NCBI GenBank assembly: GCA_000733355.1
Contig: JNVV01000036.1
Location: 436,374 to 466,129 of the forward strand
Length of the DNA: 29,756 bases
Direction: 5' to 3'
Source: Falciphora oryzae
Lineage: Eukaryota; Ascomycota; Sordariomycetes; Magnaporthales; Magnaporthaceae
The notes beneath the pieces were generated by a model. That model had not been told where the DNA came from. It saw nothing but the letters and a program-made list of their open reading frames with translations, and searched no databases. The translations under genes were made by a program, and so were the position numbers. Below, piece by piece: positions 1 to 11,900 of the stretch; positions within the stretch are counted from its first letter, which is position 1, and each line of letters begins with the position of its first letter.

Positions 1-92
1 GGTGCTAATCGCCAAAGCCGTTGGCGGGCGAGGGCGTGAGCGTGGCCGGCTGATATCGCGCCCGCGGGCGCGTTGGGTCGGCGGGTGTTACA
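1..92 (-). repeat. 3' LTR of element A, partial
   Basis: Positions 1-92 are identical base for base to 6069-6160, the end of the other LTR. On the minus strand the LTR begins TGTAACACCC right after a polypurine tract, as expected for a 3' LTR. The rest lies outside the window. Confidence 0.92.
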
Positions 93-117
93 ACTATCCC
101 CCCTCTAAAGAGGCTGT
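93..117 (-). promoter_or_regulatory. Polypurine tract of element A
   Basis: On the minus strand the purine run AGAGGGGGGATAGT (about 93-106) abuts the TGTAACA start of the 3' LTR. This is where plus-strand DNA synthesis is primed during reverse transcription. It supports the LTR boundary at position 92/93. Confidence 0.75.
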
Positions 118-265
118 CCTCGGCCTCCAACCTTCCCTTCCTTTTCCTGGTGCAACGACAAGTCTTCGTGGACTCGCAAGGGCGTTGACCGTCTTTTCCT
201 TCGCCTAGGGGTGGGCGCTGGTCTCCAGTAAAACCTTTGGAAAAGGATAACCAACTTGGCGATCC

Positions 266-1561
266 TTAGGGGTCCTTTCCTTCACTGTTTGGCTCTACGT
301 CCTGGAGCTTACGGATCCCTTGGTCCTTTCGGTTCCGGGCCCTTTGAAAGGCTCGTACTCTCGCAGGGGCGCCTTGGAGGTGCTCCTCCGGCTCCCAGGT
401 GTTATACTCTGCCGGCCAGTCCTTCCATTTGACCAAGTAGTACTTCTTGCCCTTAATGTAGCCCTCGTTTCGCACTTTTTCGACTTCCCATTCTTTTTGG
501 TCGTCCTTGTACTTTGGCATAGGTAGCGGCACCTCGTCTCCTTGCTTTCTGACAGTATACCGTTCGAGGTACTGCATAGGGAAAACGTTGTGCAAACGGC
601 GGTGGTGCTCGGGAAGTGCTAATCGGTAGGCCTGCTGACCGATGCGTTCGGTGATCCGAAAAGGGCCGATCCATCTGGGTGCTAACTTTTTATTTTTCAA
701 CCGCAGATTTTTCGTGGATAACTTTACCAAATCTCCAATTGCAAATTGCATAGGGGTGTGGTTCCTGTTGTAATATTTAGCTGACCGTTCCTGTGCTTGC
801 AGTAACGTTTCTTTTAGCTCTTTGCGCAGTGCGTGGAGTCGTTCGATGCGGTTTTTCGCTGCGGGTACCCTCCCTTTAGGGATATCGTTCGCGATATTAA
901 TCCGCATCTCGCAATCCGATCCGTATAGGAAGTAAAAAGGCGAGTGCCTTGTGGTAAAATTCCGGCTGTTGTTGTAGGCGTACGCTGCCAACGGTAACAG
1001 TGATGCCTAGGAATTTTCCGAACCGGCGCAGTAATTGCGAAGGTAGTCCTCGATCACACGATTTAGGACTTCCGTTTGCCCGTCCGTTTGAGGATGGTAG
1101 GCGGTCGATATGCGTCTTTTAATGATTTGGTGCTTGCACACCTCCTCCTAAAAGGCACTGGTGATACGGCTATCCCGGTCGCTAACGATGCTTTTGGGAG
1201 TGCCGAATACGCATTCGATACGCTCGAAAAACAGCTTTGCGAATTGCCTAGCGCTTGTGTTAGCTCGTGTGGGTATAAGGACTACGTATTTGGTTAACCG
1301 GCATACGACGACGAGAATCGCGTTGAAGACCTGACCACTCGCCGTCCTGCTTTTAGGTAGGCTAGTTACCCAATTTAGAGAGATCTTTTTCATAGGCTGT
1401 CCGTCTTTTGGCGGTGGTAGGGGTTTAAGTTTGCCGTAGGGCTTGTGACGATGAATCGCCTTCTTTTGGCATTGAGGGCACGATGCTACATATGCAGTAA
1501 TATCCCTTTTGACCCCATCCCACCAGAAGAAGCGCTGGATTAGATTTAGGGTTTTGGCCAC
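266..1561 (-). pseudogene. Element A pol: integrase plus C-terminal chromodomain, broken
   Basis: C-terminal part of pol, in the same frame as the RT part but split by stops near 1563, between 991 and 1148, and elsewhere. It shows a zinc-binding HX6H and CPQC pair, then the catalytic core. The first core aspartate is Asn (ISLNWVTSLP, codon 1373-1375), while the second (SDRDSR) and the Glu ([12 protein letters not shown]) remain. The C-terminal domain ends in a chromodomain (EWEVEKVRNEGYI, then YYLVKWKDWP and NTWEP, about 330-490). Chromodomains of this kind direct integration to marked chromatin in the family. Loss of the first Asp and the stops indicate an inactive integrase. Confidence 0.9.
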
Positions 1562-1564
1562 GCC

Positions 1565-3739
1565 CTAATGACCAGCTCCCGGGAAGTCGTGAAATTGTTT
1601 CAGGATTTCGGTCCTTAAGGCCTCGTTTGTAGGGACGTAAACCTGGCTTCCCCGGAAGATTAACTCGTTACCGTCAGCTAGGTGGAAGCACGATGTTCCT
1701 CGCTGCCGAGGCGTCGTTTTAGTATTTCGGTGCGGTGCGGTATATTTCACGTCAGGTACTGGCAGGCGGGGCTTCTTGACTTCTGTTAGCCTTTTGAGCA
1801 AATTCATGCTCGCCGGATCCCGCTTTTGTACGTCCCTAATCCATTTTCTTAGCGGCGTTGGGATCTCCTTAGGGGAGTCCGCTCGTACGCTGCTTTTAAG
1901 CCAATCCAAGGCGGTACGTGCCTCCTGGCGAGTGATAGATTGCACTTGCAGGGCATGGATAACCCTTAGGGCGTTTGGATCGTCGGCCAACGTAAGTTGT
2001 GCCAAACGCACGCTGTCCCGCTCGCTTCGCCGGTCAGAAACCAAGTTTCCGGGGGATCGCTCGTTGGGTGCGCTCTTTGCGCTCACTGGCTGGGGAGGCT
2101 TATTGGGCGTCATTCCTTCGGCAGTGTCCTTTGTTGCGTGCGGCTTATGATCCGACACGTTTTGTTTCCGATTTATTTTGTTAAATAACGTTGGTAGAAG
2201 CTTTTCGATGAGAGTTTCTTGTCCTTCCTCCCGACCGTCCATATAGTCCGGTTGGCGAGACGGAGCATCGGCTGGGTTTAAGGACCCTGGCCGGTATTTG
2301 ATCTCGAAATCGTACGGGGCCAACTGTAACAGCCATCGGGCCTGCCGTCCGTTTAAGCGCTCCTGCTTCATGAAAGCTTTTAGGTTTTTATGATCCGAAA
2401 ACACCTCCGTGGCTTGCGCCCCCTTGAGGTAATGTCGCTAATGGCGAAAACTTCCTACTATTGCGAAAAGTTCCTTATCGTACGTAGGGTACCGGATTTC
2501 GGCTCCTTTGAACTTTTGGGACTAGTAAGTTATAGGGTGCTATTGGCCGTCGTGCTTTTGTGACAAAATGCCTGCTATGGCAAAGTCGGAAGCATCCGTT
2601 TCTATCCGTAAAGGTAAAAGCGGGTCGTAGTGCCGTAGCACTGGTGCAGTAGTGAAGGCGTTAATTAGGTCCTCGAACGCCTGCTGCTGGGGTTCCTGCC
2701 AATGGTGGCCTATCTGGCCTGGCTTGCGTCCGTTTTTCATCCCGTGCAAAAGGTCGTGCAAAGGCTTCGCTATGCGGGAAAAGCCGTGGATGAACCGTCG
2801 GTAGAAGTTGCAAAACCCGACGAAAATTTGGATATCCCTATACGTGCGAGGTGGGTGGTCGATCCATTCGCGGACGACCTGGACTCGCGCAGGGTCCATT
2901 TTGAGCCCGTCGGTGTTAACGATGAAACCTAGGAACTCAAGTTCCTGCTGGAAAAAGGTGCACTTTTTCGGGTTGGCGTAAAGCTCGAAAGCGCGAAGTC
3001 GATCCAGGACCAACTTTAGGTGGTGCTGGTGTTCCTCCTTGCTGTTGGAATAAATGAGGATATCGTTTAAATAGACGATAACGAAATCGTCCACTAGGCC
3101 TCGCAAGGCCCGGTTAATATAGCTTTGGAACGATGCTGGGGCGTTGGTAAGCCCGAAAGGTAGCACGAGGTACTCGTAATGCCCGTACTTGGTGCGGAAC
3201 GCGGTTTTCCACTCGTCGCCCTTTTTAATGCGAAATTGATAATAGGCGTTAACGAGGTCGATTTTGGAAAAGCATTTGGCACCGTTCAACCGGTCGAGCA
3301 TTTCCCTAATAAATGGAAGGGGTGCTCTATTCTTAATGGTAATATCGTTTAGCTTTCGGTAATCGACGCACAAGCGTAACGTGCCATCCTTTTTAGGGAC
3401 AAAAATAACAGGTGCTCCTGCGGGTGATTGCGATTCGCGGATAATGCCTTGTGCGAGGGCATTAGCGAGGTACTCCCGGAGCGCTTCGGACTCGGCGGGA
3501 GACAAGTGATAAATCTGCTTCCACGGGGGCTCTTTGCCCGGGATTAAATCGATGGCATGGTCGCTATAGCCATGCTTCGGAAGCATTTTTCCCTTGCGGA
3601 CGTCGAACACGTCGGAGTGGCTCGTCCGGAGGCTTATAGGGACGTTTCCTAAATCCGGCGGTTCGTTCGGAGGGTCCTCGAACGGGTCGTCCTCCTCCGT
3701 GCTAATGGAAGGGTTGAAGCGGATGGAGCAAACAAGCAC
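1565..3739 (-). pseudogene. Element A pol: reverse transcriptase and RNase H, broken
   Basis: Clear gypsy RT: LSPAESEALREYL, PVIFVPKKDGTLRLCVDYRKLN, then FGLTNAPASFQ. The catalytic YxDD box reads YLND (Asn codon 3065-3067), so the first metal-binding Asp is lost. RNase H follows with TDASDFAIAGILSQKHDG. In-frame TAG codons occur at 2540-2542 and shortly after, where Trp is expected. Downstream FSDHKNLKAF and RPGSLNPADAPSR complete RNase H and lead to the integrase. The frame (codon starts at coordinates equal to 1 modulo 3) holds through all pol segments, so damage is by substitution, not indels. Confidence 0.92.
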
Positions 3740-4245
3740 ACGATCTTTAACTTGGAAGCTCCTTCGGAAGTAATGCGCGGATAGTTGATAAATGCGCGGG
3801 CGTTGGTTAAAACGCTAGGTGCTTTCGGCCAGGTGAAGGTCCATAGCTAATTCCTTCATTAATGGCATGCCTATAAGGATAGGGGCGTCTGCTAGGCTTC
3901 GTTCGATAGCTAGGAACGGCCGGATAACCTTCACCGCAATGCCGTACTGGTTATGAAGGCTTAATTGTAGGTGATAAACACCGTAGGTTTTCACGCCTTG
4001 ATTGCTTGCGGCGGCTAGGGTAAGGGACTGGTGGTCGTGTTTGGGACGGTTGCACGGCTGGTATCCTAGGGATTTGCAAAAGGTGATGGAGATTGTATTC
4101 ACTTCGGCGTGCGTGTCTAGGCCGACTTTGACCTCGACCTTTGGACCGCCGTTGGGAGCGCTAACGATCCCTTTGGTGACGAGCGCAGGGGCTGTGCGAA
4201 TCTGGTCGTCACGGAACGCCGGTGCGGGGATAACCGGGTTCCCTT
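3740..4245 (-). pseudogene. Element A pol: aspartic protease region
   Basis: Start of the pol frame, entered by a -1 shift at the gag stop. It reads on as KLKGNPVIPAPAF and VEVKVGLDTHAEVNTIS. The last motif is at the place of the retroviral-type protease D-S/T-G-A box, with His in place of Gly, which would normally impair the flap-dimer active site. ILIGMPLMKELAMDL about 70 residues later resembles the conserved ILG block. A TAG at about 3812-3814 breaks the frame before the RT. The assignment rests on position and the D-T-x-A motif. Confidence 0.72.
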
Positions 4246-5610
4246 TTAGTTTTTCTGGCGCTTATTGCTCGGCTCCTCTCCGTCCTCCTCCTTCCTGCGC
4301 TTTAGGGAGTTGATTTTGGCCTTTCCGTCCGGAAGGGGCTCGCCATTTTTAGGAGGCTTGGTAGCGGAAAAGGGGCTTTTGCAATCCTTCGCCATATGGT
4401 TGGGCTTGCCGCATTTCATGTATGCGTTTTCATCCTAGCGCCGTTGGCGTTCGGTGGGTGAAAGCGTCGTGCGTTCGTTGCTTTTGGGGCGTTGGTTGCG
4501 CCCTTCCTGTCTGCCTCGGGGCTTGTGTTTCCCGTCCTTGTTCGACTCCTTCTGGTCCTTTTTATGGGAGGGCCTCTGGGAGTCCTTCTTCTCCTCGTAC
4601 GGGGCGCGGGCGCCCGTACCTAAGGTATCCCAAATAACCTGGGCTGTGGCGACGAGGTCCTCCAAGGTCTCTGCCTTGTGGTGCATCCCACGGGTGACTT
4701 GGACCTTTAAAGCAGGGACTAAACGAACCACGTAGCCGTTGATATCCGCTGCCTGCCCTGCGTTGCCGCATATGCGTTGGTATCGCGCTGCGAAAACGCC
4801 GGGGTCCTTGTTGTTTTTTTGCATAAGTTGTTGCAAATCGTTGGTAGCCCTGAGGAGTGAGGAGTCTTTTCGCAGTGTGGTGCTGCGGAGCCACCGTATG
4901 AACTTGCGCCAATGTAAGCCCAAAATGGGGTTGGCTTTGCGCGAGCCGTTGTAGGCGGAGTTGAGGTCGCTGTCGAAGGTTCCGACGGCGGCTGCAATGC
5001 GTGATCTGGCCGTAGTGAAGCCGTTAAGGTTGGCTTCGAAGGTGAGGTCGAGCTTGCTTTCCCAATGGTCGAAGTCCTGTACTGAGCTTGGAAGCTTCAG
5101 TTCGGGCATTTTCTATAGGATTTTGTGGCTGCCTTTGTCCTTTTCGTACGAAGGAAAGGTATCGTCTTCCTCGTCGTCGTCCCTAACTAGGGAGTGGTGT
5201 GATGGTGCCCGGGGTGCTAACTGGTTAGCAGGTCCTTTTGACGGGCGGTTGATCTCCTGGCTATGCTGCTAAGGGGTTGAAGCTCGAGAACGAGGCTGAG
5301 GCTGGGGCGGAGGGTGATCCGGATCGTCCGAATCGTCTGGGAGGCTAAGGGCTTCGCGCACTGCTTTCCGTTCGATTAGGGCTCTTTGGAATTGTGACAG
5401 GATTTTAGTGGGAACGCAATCACGTGAAACGTAGTAGGCGAGCTGGGAACGGGTGTAGGAAGCAACGCTGTGGATGCTGAACTCGGGGTAACCTTTGGGG
5501 TTGTTGGGGGTAGGTTGCTCGCGTTCTAGGGGCAGGGTGGATGACCCTGTCCTTGGATCTTCGTCCCGTCCGGCGTCGTTGACCTCGATGAAGTCGCCAG
5601 GGTCGGATAT
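4246..5610 (-). pseudogene. Element A gag (capsid and zinc knuckle), broken
   Basis: One frame runs from about 5610 to a TAA at 4246-4248, with TAG stops at about 5115-5117 and 4435-4437 where Gln is likely. The capsid part includes KLPSSVQDFDHWESKLDL and LHWRKFIRWLRS. The zinc knuckle reads Y-M-K-C-G-K-P-N-H-M-A-K-D-C, so the first Cys of CX2CX4HX4C is Tyr (TGC to TAC). The tail is a lysine/arginine-rich segment (KRRKEEDGEEPSNKRQKN) like a nuclear localisation signal. The likely initiator position 5608-5610 is ATA in a good context (CACCATATCC), suggesting ATG to ATA. Gag would form the virus-like particle. Confidence 0.8.
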
Positions 5611-5656
5611 GGTGCCTGATGAATGCTGAAGGTCTGAGCAGAGGAAGCAATCGAGT

Positions 5657-6160
5657 TGTAACAGACTGTAGCCCCCTAAGGGAAAGGGTCACGCCTGTAG
5701 GGAAAGGGGATCTCAGAGGTTCAGCGGTTTATCAGTGCGAGGCTCGACAAGTGTATATTGATGAGAAACAGAAAAACGATTGCTTGCCTTCCAAACCCCC
5801 TTTACAGGAGGTCTTTCGGGCCCTTCTTATACACAGTCTTTCGGCTGCCGTCGGCCTGCCGTCGGCATGCCTTCTTCCCCGCGGCGCCCGTACGGGTTTG
5901 GATATGCTCCGTCCCGAATTAACGCTTTGGGGTTTAGATGTGTCATGTAGGGATCCCTTTGTACTAGCGTGTCACAACCCTTTGGATCTGACTTTCCTAA
6001 AACAGTACGTCGCATGCGCCACCCTATTGGCTGGCGGATATCATGCTCGCGGTCGCGTTGGGTTGGCGGGTGCTAATCGCCAAAGCCGTTGGCGGGCGAG
6101 GGCGTGAGCGTGGCCGGCTGATATCGCGCCCGCGGGCGCGTTGGGTCGGCGGGTGTTACA
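5657..6160 (-). repeat. 5' LTR of element A (504 bp)
   Basis: Bounded by TGTAACA at 5657-5663 and TGTTACA at 6154-6160, inverted termini typical of LTRs. The right end matches the partial LTR at 1-92 exactly. It contains an internal direct duplication: a 40-bp block starting GATATC at 6037 recurs at 6120. The start at 5657 is inferred from the inverted termini because the left LTR copy is not fully in the window. Confidence 0.82.
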
Positions 6161-6231
6161 CTTGAGCCCATAAAAAGATTATCTGCAATCGAAAGATTCT
6201 TTCTCCAAGCCGTCTTTGACCCTTTGTTACA
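6161..6231 (+). repeat. 5' LTR of element B, right-hand remnant
   Basis: 71 bp matching 12865-12935 of the 3' LTR with about five differences, nearly all transitions, ending in TTGTTACA. The rest of this LTR is interrupted at 6160/6161 by the terminus of element A. Confidence 0.87.
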
Positions 6232-6603
6232 AATAATCTTTCTACGCTCTGCCCCCTAACGGAAACCTCACTATCTTTCCTCCTAAGCTTTAGAAAGGCC
6301 TTATTAATCGGTACCCCCAAGCCCCAACTGTTGCCTTCTTTAGCGAATAAAACCCTGGGGCCACACCACAAACATTTTAACTGTCACCGGTGTTCTCGAA
6401 CGGGTGAAAGCGAAAAAAATATACAGGAGGGTCGTTTTACCCTCTCAATCGCCCTAAAGAAACCACGGGATTCCAAAAGAGGCCGGAAATTCTCCCTTAT
6501 ACCCTTGGGATTTTACGCTGCCCAGGAATACAGGGAACCGGACCCCCTTATCTCGTCGGCAACGACATCTCCTTCCTTACTAAGCGACTTTAGCATACCG
6601 GCT
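6232..6603 (+). other. Untranslated leader of element B
   Basis: Between the 5' LTR remnant and the first good in-frame ATG of gag. I could not identify a primer-binding site; any original sequence may be altered by mutation. The gag frame stays open upstream of 6604 (about 6331 on), so the true gag start could be earlier. Confidence 0.45.
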
Positions 6604-8950
6604 ATGGAATCCCCTTTTTTGCCTAGCGATTCCGATATACCTGCCGATACCATGCCGGCCTAATTTGAAAAAGCGGCCGGAAAAGCCCCCGAAGGCTCCT
6701 CCCGGTCTACACCGGAAAAACGTTAAAATACCCCTATGTTCGACGATTAAAGGGCACTTATCCTTTATTCGGCACCCCCCTTCGATATAGCCCTCGAACA
6801 ACAAGCCCTTATATCCGTGGGACGCTTTCAAAACCCCCCGGGCTGGATGACCGAAATCCAGCGGGAATTTATCAGTACGCACGAAGCAATTTCGGCCCTA
6901 TCCCGAGGTGTGAGCTAGGAAATCCTCGCTAATCGGGAACAAATCCGCGAAATTAGGACCTATTACGACCGCATCACCCACGCGTACTATACCGTCGTCT
7001 TTTTATATAAGGAAGGCCTAATCGCTTCCGCCGATTAACAAAAGGCATTCCGGTAACGGATTATCGGAAAAAGCTAGGCATTTGCACAACAAATTTGGGC
7101 TACAGTCGCCACTTTGGCCGAAAAGCAACAAACCCGTTCGGAGGCCCTAATTTAGCTCCGGAACGTTACTCGGGCCTAATAAAACCACTTGCAAAACCTA
7201 CAAGCACGACTTTCCACCTTTAAGGAAGGAGTTACTAACTGGGCCGTTAATAAAGATACCTAAATCCAGGATCTCCTAACTAAAAAGCACGTATCGCCTG
7301 AAACCTTTACTAATACCGAACGGCGCATATTAGCCCAAACGCATTAGCTCGTTAAGGACGCCGTACGGGAAAGCCGGCGACTTGCGGCACAAGGAAGGCG
7401 GCCTAGATTAGCTACGGTACTTTCGGCCCTTTAAAGGTCGTCCCTTCCACCGGGCTCACGTTAAAGCACTTTAAAAAAGGAAGAACCCGTCCCTTTTACG
7501 GAAAAACCGCTACCCCAATCGGCGCTTAAAACGTCGGCATCATCACGCTAAGGCCTTTAGGACCCCCTATCATCCGATAACCTCCGACGGCAACAAGTTC
7601 GGGCTATTGCCTCCGCTGCCTAACAATAGTACAGGGCCGCAACGGCAGGTCCCAGGCACTCCGGAAGCTTCGGAGAACTTCTTTAGGGGCTTTCCCAAGG
7701 GCCACCTAACGAACCTCCCGAGCATATTGCTATTCCTTCGGAACCTTTAAAACCTTCAGACACCTCCTCGGAAAACGATGCCCCCGAAAATAACGGACGG
7801 GCTTTTAAAGACCCCGATTTACGGGACCTTATCAAAGCCATCCAATAGGGAACTGCTCGCCCGCGTAATCCGATCCCTACGGCCGTCATCAACCTAGTCC
7901 AGTTTAACAAACCACCTAGTTACGACGGTAAGGACCTGGCTAAATTTAGGCCATGGTGGCTTCGCGTTACCTCCTATATAAAAACCTACGTCGAAAGCTT
8001 TTCTAACGATACAATTAAAATCAACTGGGTCGGGTCCCTACTTACGGAAAACGCACAAGTTTAGCACTATTAACGCTTTCGGTCCTTTCAAAGCGCGCAG
8101 TTTGAAAACAATTAGCGGGCTTATTCGGCGGCACTACAAAAACGTTTCCGGGACGCTACCGAATACTACCGTAACGTTAAAAAAATGCGGGAGCTTAAAT
8201 ATAAAGGAGATACCGTTTAGTACCTTACTAAGCTCTTTGATTTTAACGAAGCGGTCTAATGGTTCGGCGTTATATTTAGGGAGCATATTTCCCGCACCCT
8301 TTTAAAGGAAATTACCAAATTGGTATATTCCCGTTGCGGAGGAGTTTTTGATACGGACGAAGAATTCCTTGCTGCAATCCAGGAGGCCGGCAAAATCTAC
8401 GAGGTTATGCTCTAAAACCTTAGGCTAACCCCGAAGGATAAGGGAAAAAACGAGCCCGTTTCGACTTCGGAGCGTTCGAACGCGGGCCGTCGCTAAGGCA
8501 AAGGCTTTAAAGATAAGAGCTAAAATCCATCCTCAAACTCCCGTTTTGGAAAGAAGGCCAACGATAAGGCCGATAAAAAAAGTAACGTTTGGATTACGAC
8601 CAAACTGGCATTCGAAGGGGTCGAATAACGCGATATCGACGCACGAAAGTTGGCTAAAGCCGACTGCTGGCGTTGCGGAAGAGAAGGGCACCATACGTTG
8701 GAATGCTACGCCAAAAAGGACATTAACGGCAAGGAACTTCCTTTTGCACTTGCAAAAACGGCCGGAGCCAAATCCATCTCTAAACGCTCGGCAACGGACG
8801 AATAGGAGGAACAGCCACAGGCTAAAAAGGCTAAAATCGCCGGCCTTGTTTCGGAAGCCCTGGAAGGAAACGCCTTTACCGGATCCCGAATTTTCGAGCT
8901 GTTAAATTCGGAATTGGACGATAACTGTTGACAACCATCGACCGTCGCTG
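6604..8950 (+). pseudogene. Element B gag with zinc knuckle, many stops
   Basis: In-frame from an ATG at 6604 with numerous TAG/TAA codons. It has an acidic, Pro-rich N-terminal part, a segment at 7170-7400 rich in Gln-derived stops and Arg/Leu that may be coiled, then a Ty3-type capsid stretch around 7910-8330 (VINLVQFNKPPSYDGKD, FRPWWLRVTSYIKTYVE). A CCHC zinc knuckle lies at 8665-8706 (CWRCGREGHHTLEC) with all four ligands kept. Gag packages the element RNA. The border with pol is approximate because both share one frame. Confidence 0.78.
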
Positions 8951-11900
8951 TTGCCCGAAGGCCCCTAACGGATAAGGAGCTCGTAAGGCCGATTTTCCGT
9001 ATGTATATACGGGCAAGGGGATCGAAGGAAATACCTGTTCGGGTCCTTTTGGACGGAGGCAGCGATACGAAGGTTATTTCGGACAAAATAGCCAAGTAGT
9101 TTCCAGGGCATTTGGTTGATAAAGCTATTTCCCGCATTATAACTACCTTTTTAGGGGCGGTCGAACCAAGGGCCGGAAAGCAACTAGTAGTTGACGTTAC
9201 CCTCCGGCATAAAACGCATTATTTTACGGAAACGTTTAAAGTTAGTCCTACGGATCCAGATTGCGATGTTATCCTACCCTTCGTATGGCAAAGGCAACAC
9301 CTACCGTTAGGTTTATTAGATCGCGACCTTCGGGATATCCGTATGGATTCGGACAAGTGCCGGAAGTGCAATAAGCCCCGGGCCCGAAAGCCGCCAGATT
9401 TACGGCCACTTGAAGGCTTACGCTTTCGTGAAAATATGAAAACAGTTGAGCCTGCGACTATTGCTGCTATTAAGTACGGGCATGGTATTCCTTCCCTTGA
9501 GGAAGTGGCTAAAGCAGATTTAAACGGCCTCGAATCGGTACTAAAGGAGTTTAGGGAATTCCTTTTTATTATGACGGAAGCGGCCGTTACACGCTTTCCC
9601 GATTATCAGCTTTGGGATTACGAAATTTACCTAAAGGAAGGAGTTTAATTAACTTATGGACCCTTATACCAAATGAGCTAAAGGGAGCTGGACGTTTTAA
9701 AGCTTTGGCTGGGAAAGTATATGCGAACCGGTAAGGTTAGGTTATGCAAAATTGCTAACAGTTCGCCCTTTATGTTTGCACAAAAGAAAGACCCCTTTGA
9801 TTTTTTAAGGGTAGTGGTCGACTATAGGGACGTTAACGCTAAAACGATCCCGATTCGGTGCCCTATCCCGTTTATTACGGAGCTTTAGGATCGATTTCGA
9901 AATGCTAAATGGATGACGAAAATCGACTTTAAAACCGGGTTTAACCTGATTCGAATGAAAGAAGGCTACGAATGGTTTATAGCTTTTCGTTGCAAGTACG
10001 GAGTTTTTGAATTTACGGTTATGCTTATGGGCCTTATTAACGCCCCCGCCACCTTTTAAAGCATAATGAACTATATTTTTATGAACCTTATCGATGCCGG
10101 GCTTTTCGTGTATTTGGATAACTTTTTAATATACGTAAAGACTAAGGAACAACACGATAGTTTGGTAAAGGAAGTGCTTTGCCGCTTTACTAAATATAAC
10201 CTGGCCGTGGCCCTTCGCAAATGCGTTTAGGGGGTGCACGAGGTCGAGTTCTTTGGTTATATAATAAAACCCGAGGGTATCGCAATGTCCAAAGATAAGG
10301 TTGATGCTATTATCTAATAGAAGGCCCTTAATTGCTTTAAAGATTCCCAATCGTTTATCGGCTTTACTAACTTTTATAAGAGGTTTATTAAAGGGTTTTT
10401 AGGAATCGTTAGGCTTATAACGACGGCTAACGCCTTGTTTAAAAGCTAATAGCGATAGACCCCCGAAATGGACCAGGCTTTTAAAGCTTTTAAAGTCGCT
10501 TTCGTTTCGCCTCCGATACTCCGGCATTTCGATCCGTTTTTCCCGGCGCAAGTTGAGGTAAACGTTTCGGATTTTGCCTTTGGAGGGGTGTTATCCTAAA
10601 AGGACCCCGAAACCAATAAATTGTACCCCGTTGCTTTCTATTTACGCAAAATGTCGCCCGCCGAAATTAATTATAAAATTTACAATAAGGAACTTTTAGC
10701 GGTTATTAATTGTTTCGTTAGGTGGAAGCATTACTTTAAAAGGGCAAAGTACCGGATAGAGGTTTATACGGATTACCGGAACCTCAAATATTTCCTAACG
10801 GCTAAAGTTTTTAATTAAAAGCAAATTAAATGGGCACAATAGCTGGCTAGTTATTGGTTTATAATTAATTACCGGCTAGGAAAGTAAAATAAAAAAGCCG
10901 ATATGCTATCGAAATTACCCTAGCATAAGCTTAAAAAAGGGGGGAGTAAGGATTAGCCGATTACGACGATTTTGTAAAAAAAACACTTCCCAATAAAAAT
11001 TTCGGCTTTGGAAGGATAAGGAAATAACTTTATGGAAAAAGTTTTGCCGTAAGGAGCACCTTTTTTCCTCCTATCCCCAGGCCGGCTTTGCAATATTCCA
11101 ATTTTAAAATAGGTTACGGAATTTACTGACAAAGTTAAATAAGCTGGTATATCGGATTCCAAATACTAAAGCCGCTTCCAAAAGCCCGAAAAGGGTAAAG
11201 AAGTTAAAGATGGCCTTTTTTATTATAAGGAAAAATTATGGGTGCTAACGGAGGCTTTGCAAAAGGAAGTTTTCGAGTCCGAATATAATACAAAAGTCGC
11301 TGGATATATAGGTATAGATAAAACTTTCGAGTTAATTACTTGGCACTTTTGGTGGCTTAATATTGAGGCAAAAGTCCGGGAATACGTAAGGGGATGTTTG
11401 GAGTGCTAACGTAATAAGGCCTTAAGGCATGCCCCTTTTGGACCCCTACAACCTATAGAACTGCATTACCAGCTTTGGAAAACGGTGGCTATGGATTTTA
11501 TTACGGACCTCCCTTTAAGCGATGGGTGCGATTTAATTTGGGTAATGGTAAACCCTTTTACTAAAATGGCGCATTTCGTCCCTTTTAAAATCGAAGGTAA
11601 GAAGTCGGATGATCTTATCCGCATTTTCGCCAAAAAATATTGGCGATTGCACGGTATGCCCTTGGATATTATTTTTGATAGGGATTCCAGATTTATAAGC
11701 CATTTGTAGAAAGATTTCCTCCGTTTGGTAGGCATAAAGTTAAAAATGAGCACTGCCTTTTATCCCTAGACGGATGGATAAACCGAAAGGTTTAACTAAA
11801 GCCTGGAAGCTTACTTTAGGTCCTTTGTAAATTACGAAATGACCGATTGGGTTAAGCTGCTACTTACGGCGGAATTTGCTTATAATAATACATTTTCGGC

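Larger units (their letters stand above)
1..6160 (-). mobile_element. Ty3/gypsy chromovirus (element A), left end cut by window
   Basis: LTR retrotransposon read on the minus strand. Its 5' LTR is at 5657-6160, gag at 4246-5610, pol at 266-4245, a polypurine tract at about 98-106, and the first 92 bp of the 3' LTR at 1-92. Domain order protease, RT, RNase H, integrase, chromodomain is that of Ty3/gypsy chromoviruses. Gag and pol are each kept in one frame but carry TAG stops where Gln or Trp is expected, consistent with RIP. The element sits in the 5' LTR of element B, because sequence to its right from 6161 matches the end of B's 3' LTR. The target-site duplication cannot be checked since the other flank is outside the window. 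Confidence 0.93.
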
